64,000 bases of DNA from Parietaria judaica (lineage: Eukaryota; Streptophyta; Magnoliopsida; Rosales; Urticaceae). Location: the NCBI GenBank assembly GCA_954871525.1, contig OX940860.1, forward strand, positions 27,746,001 through 27,810,000, in the 5' to 3' direction. The notes beneath the pieces are model-generated. The model made no database searches and was not told the origin of the DNA. It was given only the letters and a program-made list of their open reading frames with translations. This document shows positions 34,077 through 42,699 of this stretch, piece after piece. The first letter of the stretch is position 1. Each line of letters starts with the position of its first letter. The translations under genes were made by a program, and so were the position numbers.

Positions 34077-37000
34077 TTATGCGTAGTACTTTTTGAGGTG
34101 CATTGCATTCCAGCTCCGAAGGATTCTCGATCCATCCGGGGTCGCCAGTTTGTATACACCGGGTTTTACTACTTCGGTAACGATATAAGGTCCTTCCCAG
34201 TTAGCCCCCAACTTGCCAGCATTGGGCTCGGCTGTGTTTTGGAAGACCCGTCTGAGGACCATTTCCCCGGAGGTGAATCTGCGATGCTTAACTTTAGAAT
34301 TATAGTACTTGGCTACCGAGTTTTGGTAGTTAGTAATTCGAATTAAGGCTTGTTCGCGTCGTTCATCTGCGTGGTCAAGTTGGTCTAATCTTATTTCGTC
34401 GTTAGTTTCTGCGTTGTCGGGAGCATACTCCCTTCTGAGACTGGGGGCCTCGATCTCGGCTGGTATGACTGCTTCAGTGCCATATACCATCGAAAAAGGG
34501 GTTTCTCCCGTGGCTCTCCGCGGGGTGGTCCTGTATGACCACAAAACGCCTATGAGCTCATCGGCCCATCGACCCTTTTTGGTGTCAAGTCTTTTCTTGA
34601 TACCATCCACAATGGTCCGGTTAGAGACTTCCGCCTGACCGTTTCCTTGTGGATATCTGGGGGTGGATGTGTTTAGGGAAATCTTCCAGTTATAGCAGAA
34701 GTTCTGGAACCTGTTTGACACGAACTGGGGTCCGTTGTCGGCAATGATTTCCTTGGGCAATCCGAAGCGACTTATGATGTTCTTCCACACATAGTGTTCC
34801 ACATCTGAGTCTTTGATGTTGGCGTAGGATTCGGCTTCCACCCATTTCGAGAAATAATCCGTCACAACTAGTAAGAACCTTTTCCCAGCTGGTGCCAAGG
34901 GGAAAGGTCCTACTATATCCATGGACCATTTCATGAATGGGTAGGGTACCGAGACTGACGACAACTTCTCTGCCGGACAGTGTATGGCCGGCGAATGGCG
35001 CTGACATTTGTCGCATCGTTTGGCGTGATTTTCTGCATCGGCCAGCATGGTTGGCCAAAAGAAACCTTGCCGTTTCGCTTTGTTAGAAAGCGATCTTCCG
35101 CCAGAATGGTTTCCGCATTCTCCGTCGTGGATCTCCTGCAATACGATTTTAGCTTCGGTCTTTCCTAAGCACCTTAGGTAGGGTCCGGAGTAGCTTTGTT
35201 TGTATAATTTTCCGTCTATCAGGCAGAACCTAGCACTTTGAATGCGGAGTTTCCGGGCCTTCTGCTTATCCTGGGGTTTTTCTCCCGTCAGGATATAGTT
35301 CAGGATGGGAGTTCTCCAGTCTTCCGCACCTGTTCGGATATTGTGGATGTGTAGACTTACACTAGGCTCGTCTATCACTTCCACGGGATTTATTCTTTTT
35401 GCCTCGGGGTCTGAAGTGGATGCTAGTCCGGCTAGAGCGTCTGCCGAAGAATTTTCACTTCGTGGTATCTGAATCACCTCAACTTTGTCAAATTGAGAGA
35501 TCAGGTCCTTGACCACCGCGAGGTATTTTTCCATGCGATCGTCCCTAGTAGTATATTCGCCACTAATTTGGCTGGTGACCAGTTTAGAATCCGAATGGGC
35601 TCTAATTTTTCTGGCTCCAACTGCTTTGGCCAGTTTTAACCCTGCTATCAGTGCCTCATATTCTGTCTCGTTGTTTGTGGCATGGAATCTTAGCCGGAAT
35701 GACTGTTCCAAAACCTCTCCGGTTGGGGAAATCAAGCGTATTCCTATTCCGGATCCGCCCTTATTTGATGCCCCGTCCACCTCGAGACGCCATTCTTCGT
35801 TCCTTTTCTTCCCCGTAGGATCATCCGTGGGGAGTTCGATAAGGAAGTCAGCTAGCACCTGGGACTTGGCGCACGTTCGAATTTTATATTCGATGTCGAA
35901 TTCGCTTAGTTCGACGGCCCACTTGGTCAGCCGTCCCGACTGATTTGGGCTATGGAGGATTACCCTTAAGGGTTGAGTTGTCATTACCAAGATGGTATGA
36001 GACTGGAAATAGGGCCGGAGCTTTCGCGCTGAGGTTATCATAGCCAAAGCTAACTTTTCCATGGCGGGATATCTTGTTTCTGCGTCCTCCAGCGATTTGC
36101 TAACGTAGAAAATTTGCCTTTGTTCGCCCCTATCTTCCCGAACGATTACGCCGCTGACGGCCGAGAGGGATACTGCCAGGTATAATAGTAGGGATTCTCC
36201 CGTAATCGGTCGGGACAGTATCGGTGGCGTTGATAGGTACCTTTTTAGGTCTTGGAATGCTTTTTCGCACTCTTCGGTCCATTCGAACTTTTTGTTGCCC
36301 CTCGGGATCTTGTAGAAAGGCAAGCATTTGTCCGTAGACCTCGAGATGAACCGATTAAGAGCCGCTATCCTTCCGGTCAATCTCTGCGTTTATCGAACAG
36401 TCCTTGGGGAGGGCATGTTCAGGAGAGCTTTGATTTGATCCGGGTTGGCCTCTATTCCTCGTTGGGTCACCAGGTAACCGAGGAATTTTCCGGACGTTAC
36501 TCCGAAAGTGCACTTAGCGGGGTTGAGCTTCATTTGGTACTTTCGAAGTATCGCGAAGCACTCTTCCAGGTGAGACACGTGGTCCGTGGCCTTAGTGGAT
36601 TTTACAAGCATATCATCGATATAGACTTCCATTGTTTTTCCGAGTTGTTCGGCAAACATTTGGTTGACTAAACGTTGATAGGTTGCCCCCGCATTCTTGA
36701 GTCCAAAGGGCATTACCTTATAGCAGTAAATTCCTCGGTCTGTTATGAATGCGGTCTTTTCTTGGTCCTCGGGGTGCATCAGGATCTGATTATACCCGGA
36801 GAAAGCGTCCATGAAGGACAGAAGTTCATGTCCGCAAGTCTTTTCTACTAAGCGGTCGATGTGAGGCATAGGGAAGCTATCTTTGGGGCATGCTTTGTTC
36901 AGGTCGATGAAGTTGATGCAGACTCTTGCCTTCCCGTTCTTTTTCTTAACTACCACTGTGTTGGCTAACCAATCCGGGTATTTTACTTCCCTGATGGAGC

Positions 37001-37349
37001 CGGTTTTTAGTAGTTTCTCGACCTCATCGTTTACCGCCTGGGCCCGGTCAGGTCCCAATTTTCTTCTCTTTTGCTTTACCGGCTTATGGCTCGGGTCCAC
37101 GTTGAGGCGATGGGCGGTTATGCTCGGATTGATTCCCGGCATGTCTTCGTGGGACCACGCGAAACAATCGTGGTTCCTTGAGAGGAATTTGATTAGCTTT
37201 TTTCTGACGTCATTGTCCAAGTTGACCCCAATTCCCACTTTGTGATCGGGGTTTTGTGGATCGATCTGGACCTGGTGCGTCATTTCCAAATCTGGGCCCT
37301 CGTTGTTGTTGACCCTTTCTTGGGCTGAATCTTTTTCCCCTACCGACAT
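34077..37349 (-). pseudogene. pol: pol polyprotein (RT, RNase H, second RNase H, integrase), one premature stop
   Basis: One frame of about 1090 codons broken by a single TAA at 36392-36390. Reverse transcriptase lies before the stop: FMDAFSGYNQI and VYIDDMLVKS with the YIDD active site. After it come a Ty3-type RNase H (starting near LLLYLAVSLSAVSGVIVRE), then a second, aRNH-type RNase H with DGAS, ETEYEAL, HSDSKLV and SADALA catalytic positions. Integrase follows, with an HHCC zinc motif (HDGECGNHSGG...CDKCQ) and DDE residues in MDIVGPF, IADNGPQFVS and GQAEVSNRT. The dual RNase H places it in the Tat lineage. The TAA replaces a codon in the stretch between RT and RNase H and would prevent production of RNase H and integrase unless read through. 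The frame is the same as gag-pro, separated by one TAG. Confidence 0.95.
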
Positions 37350-37361
37350 TAATTGCTATTG
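37350..37361 (-). promoter_or_regulatory. Leaky-stop (readthrough) context between gag-pro and pol
   Basis: Minus strand CAA TAG CAA TTA. gag-pro ends at this TAG (37358-37356) and pol continues in the same frame. UAG followed by CAA UUA (CAR-YYA) is the well-known plant leaky-stop context described in tobamoviruses. The sequence is seen; readthrough is inferred. Confidence 0.75.
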
Positions 37362-39899
37362 GTCGGTTTTTGGTGCCTTCGCCCTTGTCTGAGGCGCGTG
37401 TGACATTCGAAAAGATGTCATGTAACAGATCCGGGCTTGTTTTTGGTTGCCTTTCACTTCCATGATTTTCCCATCCTTCCTTGGGAAGCGAATGGTTTGG
37501 TGGTAGGTAGATGGCACAGCTTTCATCAAATGAATCCACGGTCTTCCGAGGATCATGTTGTAGGCCGTGGGACAATCTAGCACCATGAAGTTTTTTATCT
37601 TGCCTACTCCGCAGGCAACGATCGACAATCTAACTGTCCCCAAGGTGTCGACCGTTTCACCATTGAAACCGGTCAGAGGGACGTTCCCTCTATTGATTTC
37701 TGTGTCATCGATTCCCATCTTGCGTAAACATGATAGGAATATGACGTCTACCGAGCTTCCATTGTCGACCAGAATTCTTTCGGTCGCATAGCCGGAGACT
37801 AGAAGGGTGATGACTAGGGCGTCATCATGGGGTCCGACCAATGTCGAGGCCTCACTGTCTTTAAAGGTGATCTCGTAGTCGGGCTCCTCCCGCGGGAAAG
37901 CCATCGGACCAGCCTTCAATCTTCTTTGATGGGCTTTAATGGAGTTGATCGAGTTTCCGTAGAACTGCGACCCTCCAACTATGGTGTAGATTATTCCGAT
38001 GGCTTCTTCGGTCACCGGTTCCTCTACGTCTTCCGACTCCTGGTCGGCCTGTTCTTCTAGCATGAGGACTTTGCCTTGTTTGTTCGGGGAAGCTTTGCTG
38101 CTCCTGGTCGTATGTTTCTGCTCGGGCTTGGTATCTCTGCCCTGACCGATACTGGGCTGTTGTGCCATCTCGGTGCGTTCGCCTTCTGACCTAAAAAAGT
38201 CCAAAGGGAGATCCCCGAGCTCGCCCCTAAGGTACTTGTCCGCGAGACGGGCTCGTAAGACCATGCAATTTCTGGTATGGTGCCCATACCTTTGGTGAAA
38301 TTTGCACCAGGCACTCATGTCTCTATTGTTGGATACCATGTCACCGGTGCTCATGTACAACTCTCCTTTCTCGTCGGCTTCGGTTTCTTCCTCGGCCTCT
38401 GAGCTCAGATTGTAGATCGGATTTTGGGGGTGTGCTCTTCCCCCAGGTTGGGATATTCCGTGCTGGAAATTCCTATGTTGAGGATTAGATCCCCTGGTGG
38501 GAACGTGGTTCCTAGAGCCCTTGAAAGGGGGCGACTGCCCGTTCCTCGAATGAGGCGGGTGCGCTCCGGGCCTTGGTACATTTGAGGATGATCCGAATTT
38601 CCTCTTCAGGGCCTTGTGCTCCTCATCGTGCTTGATCCAATTGGATGCGCGGTGAATCACGTCCTCTATCGAGGTGTACCGATTGACCAGTATGTCGGTC
38701 TTGAACCTAGAATCGTACCACAAACCGCTGGTAAGGGCGTCTATGGCCGTTTCATCTGCTAATCCGTTGATTCGGACCATTTTGGCCTTGAACCTCGTCA
38801 TGAAGTCCCTGAGTGGCTCGTTTGCCCTTTGCTGTAGAGCGTATAGGTTGGCTACGGTAGTCTCTGTTTCCATAAACATGGAAAAGTGTTTGAGAAACAC
38901 CATGGTCAATTGCTCGAAACTATCGATCGATCTTGGTTCTAACTTGGAGAACCATTCCATTGCTGCCCCTGTGAGGTTCTCAGCAAAATACTGGCACCTT
39001 CCGGCGTCCAGCTCGAGGGCATCAAGGTTAGCCCGTCCCATTGCAATTCGGAACGCCCTTAGGTGTACCTTTGGGTCAGTGGTTCCGTCGTACTTGGGCA
39101 GGTGAATCTGCCCGCCATGCCTCAACCGAGTGTCGGTGATAGCGGCCGAGAATGGGGTTCTCATTGCTTCTTCGACCAGGCGCTCGATTTCGGGAGCGGC
39201 AGATACTGCTCGGTGTACTCGGGAATCCACCTTGGTGAGTCTCTCCCCCATTCGCTTCATGGTGCGTTTGAGATCTTCGAGCTCGGAATTGTTTTGAGAG
39301 GGCTCTATTTGAGGATACAGGCCTGTTCGGCCCCCTTCTGAACCCTGGGGGTCGTGGCTTGTAGGCCCGTGAGGCGCGAGGTAGTTCGAGTTCTCTGCCC
39401 GAGATGGGCTCGAGAGTCGAATACCTGATGGGCGATTGCGAGATTGCTGGTAGGGAGTGTTCTGCCCGGGACCGGGCTGACCGGTACCGAAGGCAGGAAT
39501 CCGGAACCGAGGGGTGCCATTGCGAGGCGGTGAAGGTAGCGCGCCCGGGGGTGAGTCCCTCGGCTGAGGTGGCGTACTCGGGCGCGGTCCTCCTGGGAGG
39601 GGTGGCTGGTTGGTTCTCTGAGCTCGGGGATCGTTGGGGTTCAGGAAGTCAAAATGGACCGCATTAACCCTCTCGTGATTCCTTTGCCCAGAGGTTTGCC
39701 CGGGTTCATTTGCAGAGTATGGCCTCTGCTCGAGCCGGGTCTGGCCGCTCATGAGGAACTCAATCTGCCTTTTGAGTTCGGCATTTTCAGCAGCCCTTTC
39801 TTGGAGCTGGGTTCTCAGATTCTGCTCTTCGGTACTCTGATCGGGAGTTATCTCTACCAGAGTATCGTGGGCAGGATCCTCGTTCGCACTCATAGTCAT
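37356..39899 (-). CDS. gag: gag-protease polyprotein of the Tat element, 847 aa
   Basis: Intact frame of 847 codons starting MTMSANEDPAHD. An acidic N terminus with a short coiled coil (LQERAAENAELKRQIEFLM) leads to a long proline- and glycine-rich linker. A retrotransposon gag (capsid) domain spans roughly residues 270-430 (VHLRAFRIAMGRANLDALEL; AMEWFSKLEP; LRDFMTRFKAKM). A cysteine-histidine knuckle (CKFHQRYGHHTRNC) follows. The C-terminal part carries an aspartic protease with ILVDNGSSVDVIF, where DNGSS stands in place of the usual D-T/S-G, as is common in this lineage. In the particle this would assemble the capsid and cleave the polyprotein. It ends at the leaky-stop context described at 37350. 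No defect is visible in this part, in contrast to pol. Confidence 0.93.
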   Translation of the reverse strand: MTMSANEDPAHDTLVEITPDQSTEEQNLRTQLQERAAENAELKRQIEFLMSGQTRLEQRPYSANEPGQTSGQRNHERVNAVHFDFLNPNDPRAQRTNQPPLPGGPRPSTPPQPRDSPPGALPSPPRNGTPRFRIPAFGTGQPGPGQNTPYQQSRNRPSGIRLSSPSRAENSNYLAPHGPTSHDPQGSEGGRTGLYPQIEPSQNNSELEDLKRTMKRMGERLTKVDSRVHRAVSAAPEIERLVEEAMRTPFSAAITDTRLRHGGQIHLPKYDGTTDPKVHLRAFRIAMGRANLDALELDAGRCQYFAENLTGAAMEWFSKLEPRSIDSFEQLTMVFLKHFSMFMETETTVANLYALQQRANEPLRDFMTRFKAKMVRINGLADETAIDALTSGLWYDSRFKTDILVNRYTSIEDVIHRASNWIKHDEEHKALKRKFGSSSNVPRPGAHPPHSRNGQSPPFKGSRNHVPTRGSNPQHRNFQHGISQPGGRAHPQNPIYNLSSEAEEETEADEKGELYMSTGDMVSNNRDMSAWCKFHQRYGHHTRNCMVLRARLADKYLRGELGDLPLDFFRSEGERTEMAQQPSIGQGRDTKPEQKHTTRSSKASPNKQGKVLMLEEQADQESEDVEEPVTEEAIGIIYTIVGGSQFYGNSINSIKAHQRRLKAGPMAFPREEPDYEITFKDSEASTLVGPHDDALVITLLVSGYATERILVDNGSSVDVIFLSCLRKMGIDDTEINRGNVPLTGFNGETVDTLGTVRLSIVACGVGKIKNFMVLDCPTAYNMILGRPWIHLMKAVPSTYHQTIRFPRKDGKIMEVKGNQKQARICYMTSFRMSHAPQTRAKAPKTDQ

Positions 39900-39933
39900 C
39901 GAAGTATGACAGAGTTAGCGAGATCAAATTTTC

Positions 39934-39950
39934 CCACAGACGGCGCCAAA
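39934..39950 (-). other. Primer-binding site of the Tat element
   Basis: On the minus strand, 1-2 nt after the 5' LTR, the sequence TTTGGCGCCGTCTGTGG appears. TGGCGCCGT-type sites next to the LTR are the usual primer-binding sites of plant Ty3/gypsy elements. I do not assign the tRNA. Confidence 0.75.
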
Positions 39951-39951
39951 C

Positions 39952-40937
39952 TGATGATGTGTTTTCACACACCAACAGTCGCGTGAATTGTGAATGGGAT
40001 TTCGATTTGATATTGCTGAATTTTGTGGATTCTGACCTCCGCGTCGTCAATACTTTAGACGGTGACAAAAAACAAAGATGAAAAGAATAAGATTAGAACA
40101 CCGAGGTTTTTTAGAGAGGTTCGTCCCAATGCGGTAGTTGACTACGTCCTCTGTACGTTTATTGCTTTTTGAAAGGCGATCAACCGAAACCACAAGCCAA
40201 TTTCTGGTAGATCTAAAGTAAAAGATGAAAAGCTCTGGAAAATACAAATCTCTTTATTCTCTCAGAGTCAATGCTTGCGTGTGTATGATGGGGTCGTCTT
40301 CTTGCTTTTATAGGCTCCTAGTTTCTGCCCGTTGAGAGTGTACGTTGATGATGGCTTCGAGTTCGGAGCTTGGTTTGCTGTCGAGCTGACACGTAGGCCA
40401 CGTTCTGAGAGATTTGCGTAGTGGTGGACTTTGACTTGTCGTCGTAGGATTTGAATTTAGATCGTAGAGATTTTCCTGGTCGGGCCTTGAGGGTTTGAAT
40501 TGAGGTGGTTGACTTAGTCTGCCCGTGTTCGGATGTTTCGCATGCTTCTGCTCGGATCCCTCTGTCGACAATCTCTTCCCGGGATGAGCTTTTGGGTTCT
40601 TCAGGTCGGTTAATTTGTTTGATGTTCGGATTTTGACAAGTGTTGGTTGTCTTGAAGTAGGATCTTCGAGTTCAGCTCGGGGTTTCTTTCCTCGGAAGGC
40701 TTTGCTCGGATTCCTTTTAGGCATTCTCTGCTCGTGGTGAACTTCTTGCCTCGTGGGTTCTTTGGTTCTGTTCGGACCAGAACATGGTCAAATGTTCATT
40801 TGGGCCTCTGGGCTTCGTGGTTTATAAGCCCATTTTGCATAAATATTCAATTATATTCATGACTTAATTAATTTGAACCATTAATTTAATTAATGATCTC
40901 ATAATTCCTATTTAAGGAACGAATTTGCACATCAACA
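39952..40937 (-). repeat. 5' LTR of the Tat element, 986 bp
   Basis: Minus strand starts TGTTGATGTGC and ends ...CACATCATCA. A TATA box CCTATAAAAGC (about 40312-40302) and an AATAAA signal (about 40258-40253) are in the expected order, giving U3, R and U5. The start TGTTGATG is shared with the two solo LTRs in this window. Confidence 0.93.
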
Positions 40938-41302
40938 CCCCTCATGTACCTAAAAATTTTAAAGTAGCGGCAAAAATACCTAAAATCGTATTTGGGGAGT
41001 TGACCACTCAATTCTTGTAACGCCATTAACTTACCGTTAGCTTTGGCCACGTGGACAAACGTGGGTTGCTGACATAACAATTTTTTGCCACGTGGACCAG
41101 CCCATATAAGCCTCGTTTACGACAAAACAACGAATTAAACCTTAATCAATACTATTTAAAACAACTAATTAAACCCCTAATGATTACACTTAAAAAACAG
41201 ATTAAAAAACAACAAATAATAAATTTAGTATTTACGAGACTAACTTTGGGTACGCGAGGGGTTCTTTGACCAAACTTTGAGTATTTTCGCCGTCATTAAC
41301 CC

Positions 41303-41544
41303 TATTTATTATTATTATTATTATTATAAAAATAAAAATAAAAAGAACTACTAACATTCTAGAGGGCGTAAGAGCAATTTAGAGAATTGTGAGCATGACA
41401 AATATAATTGTAATGTTATCGTTAGTCATGCTTTACAATATATAAACTTATATAATAAGAATGTACACAATTACAATTAAATTAATTTAGACATTAATCT
41501 AGTCAGAAAACATATAATATGATAAGTCTTGTCCTAGAGATAAA
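41303..41544. other. Short spacer with (TTA)n
   Basis: AT-rich host DNA with a (TTA)n run at about 41307-41327. No gene is visible. Confidence 0.6.
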
Positions 41545-41782
41545 GGGCTTATTAGCAAAATACTCAATTAATATCAAACTATTTTAAAAACTACTCAAGG
41601 TTTAATTAATCCAAATCATACTCAATTTAAAGGCTATTTTCCAAAAACACCCCTCTCCTTTTCTGCTTCTTCTCGTCTGTCTCTCCCGACATTTTCCCTC
41701 TCTCTCACTCTTTCTCTCTCCTCGCTCCTCTCCGCTGTCCAATCGCCGATCGCTGCCGCTCCGATCGTCGTCGTCGTCGTGG

Positions 41783-42020
41783 ATGGCTCTCCTCGGCGAG
41801 GATGGGCGCGGCTACGAGCTGGCTCGCAAGCTGGAGGTGGCCGGAGTATGGCGGTCGTGGCTGGGCGAGTCCTGCTACGGCACCTTCGCTCCCTACCTGA
41901 ATTCGCCGACGACTTGGAGGCTTTCATGAGAGTCGACGACTCCAAATCTAGGGCTCAGATTCACCTCCAGCTTCGGGTCCGAGCTCTGCTCTTCTACAAG
42001 GCCACGCTTTCCCCCTCTCT
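41783..42020 (+). pseudogene. Captured 5' fragment of an unidentified plant gene, frameshifted
   Basis: From ATG 41783 the frame starts MALLGEDGRGYELARKLEVA and continues through VWRSWLGESCYGTFAPYL to a TGA. At about 41917 one base appears to be missing (TGGAGG where TGGGAGG would keep frame). In the next frame the sequence continues FMRVDDSKSRAQIHLQLRVR to about 42015 and then loses any resemblance to that protein. I remember the N terminus (MALLG-DGRGYELARKLE) from a conserved plant protein but cannot name its function. GC-rich and lying near a Mutator-like terminal repeat, it fits a Pack-MULE acquisition. Confidence 0.6.
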
Positions 42021-42070
42021 CCCCTCCTCTCTCGACAAGCCAGAGCTCTGTCATGTCTCCCATGCCATTA

Positions 42071-42178
42071 ATGGAGGACCAGAGCTCCGAGCCTTTGCTA
42101 TCTCGAAGCCATGGCCATGCCAAGAGATCCCACCGAGCCCTCTGGCTTTTCCTCGCAGTCACCGCTCTTCTGTGTTAG
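42071..42178 (+). pseudogene. Second captured fragment: short membrane-protein N terminus
   Basis: A 35-codon frame starting MEDQSSEPLLSRSHGHAKRS followed by a hydrophobic stretch RALWLFLAVTALLC and a stop. It looks like the cytosolic tail plus membrane anchor of a type II membrane protein, cut off at a probable exon end (CTTCTGTG). It begins about 55 bp after the previous fragment stops being recognisable. The source gene is not identified. Confidence 0.4.
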
Positions 42179-42362
42179 TCCACTTTCCCTCTCAATTTCT
42201 TCGTCTCAGTCTGGGTTTCTTCATTAGAGCTCAGCTCGTCCATACATAAAAGCAAATGAAATTGATCAGAGGTATTACATAGAATTTCTGTTTTTCGATC
42301 ACAGATTTGAAGATATGTTCGTTGTGGAGACGGCTTCTGAACTTAATTATTGCAGATTTCTA

Positions 42363-42500
42363 ATGGCTGAACCGAGCGAAGAACGGGACGGGGAGTATGA
42401 TTCTTCGGATGATGATGAAGATTCCGACGATGAAGATGACATTGAAGACAGTGACGAAGAAGATACCGATGAATCCAACGACGACATGGATGATATGTAG
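42363..42500 (+). pseudogene. Third captured fragment: highly acidic C-terminal tail
   Basis: A TTATTGCAG acceptor at 42355 precedes ATG 42363 and a 45-codon frame starting MAEPSEERDGEYDSSDDDED, nearly all Asp, Glu and Ser, ending in TAG. This looks like the last exon of a nuclear protein with an acidic tail. An ATA/AATAAA-type signal follows at 42517-42524. It could be the final exon of a chimeric transcript starting at 41783 or 42071. Confidence 0.4.
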
Positions 42501-42699
42501 AATATCAGTAGAAAACAATAAATCTTATTCATCATATGATGATTATAAATTTATTTTTTAAACACTTATGTAATAAAAGGTAATGCACAGGGAAGTGATT
42601 TGAGCATGCTAAATGGTGTAGTTATGTATATCTAGGTGGTGTTTCTATTGATTTTTCATCGGTTCGTTTAGATTGTCAAAGTGGTTGGGAGAATCAGAG

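Larger units (their letters stand above)
31683..40937 (-). mobile_element. Ty3/gypsy retrotransposon, Tat type, 9255 bp, 3' LTR truncated
   Basis: Coding runs on the minus strand. It is bounded by TSD CCCCT (31678-31682 and 40938-40942), which restores the host MITE when joined. Order in coding direction: 5' LTR (40937-39952), primer-binding site, gag-pro (39899-37356), pol (37349-34077), a noncoding region with 39-bp tandem repeats, an antisense extra ORF (31919-32925, plus strand), and a 169-bp remnant of the 3' LTR (31851-31683). A second RNase H domain after the first, and an antisense ORF with tandem repeats between pol and the 3' LTR, are features of the Tat lineage. The remaining 169 bp of the 3' LTR is identical to the 5' LTR, so the insertion is recent; the damage noted below came later. 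Confidence 0.95.
31647..41302. mobile_element. Mutator-like MITE split by a Tat retrotransposon
   Basis: Outer ends are inverted: GGGTTAATGACTGCGAAAAT... at 31647 and the complement of GGGTTAATGACGGCGAAAAT... ending at 41302, matching over at least 30 bp. They are flanked by a perfect 9-bp TSD, TATTTATTA (31638-31646 and 41303-41311), the hallmark of Mutator-superfamily insertion. Removing the retrotransposon and one copy of its TSD leaves an element of about 396 bp with no coding capacity. Confidence 0.9.
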
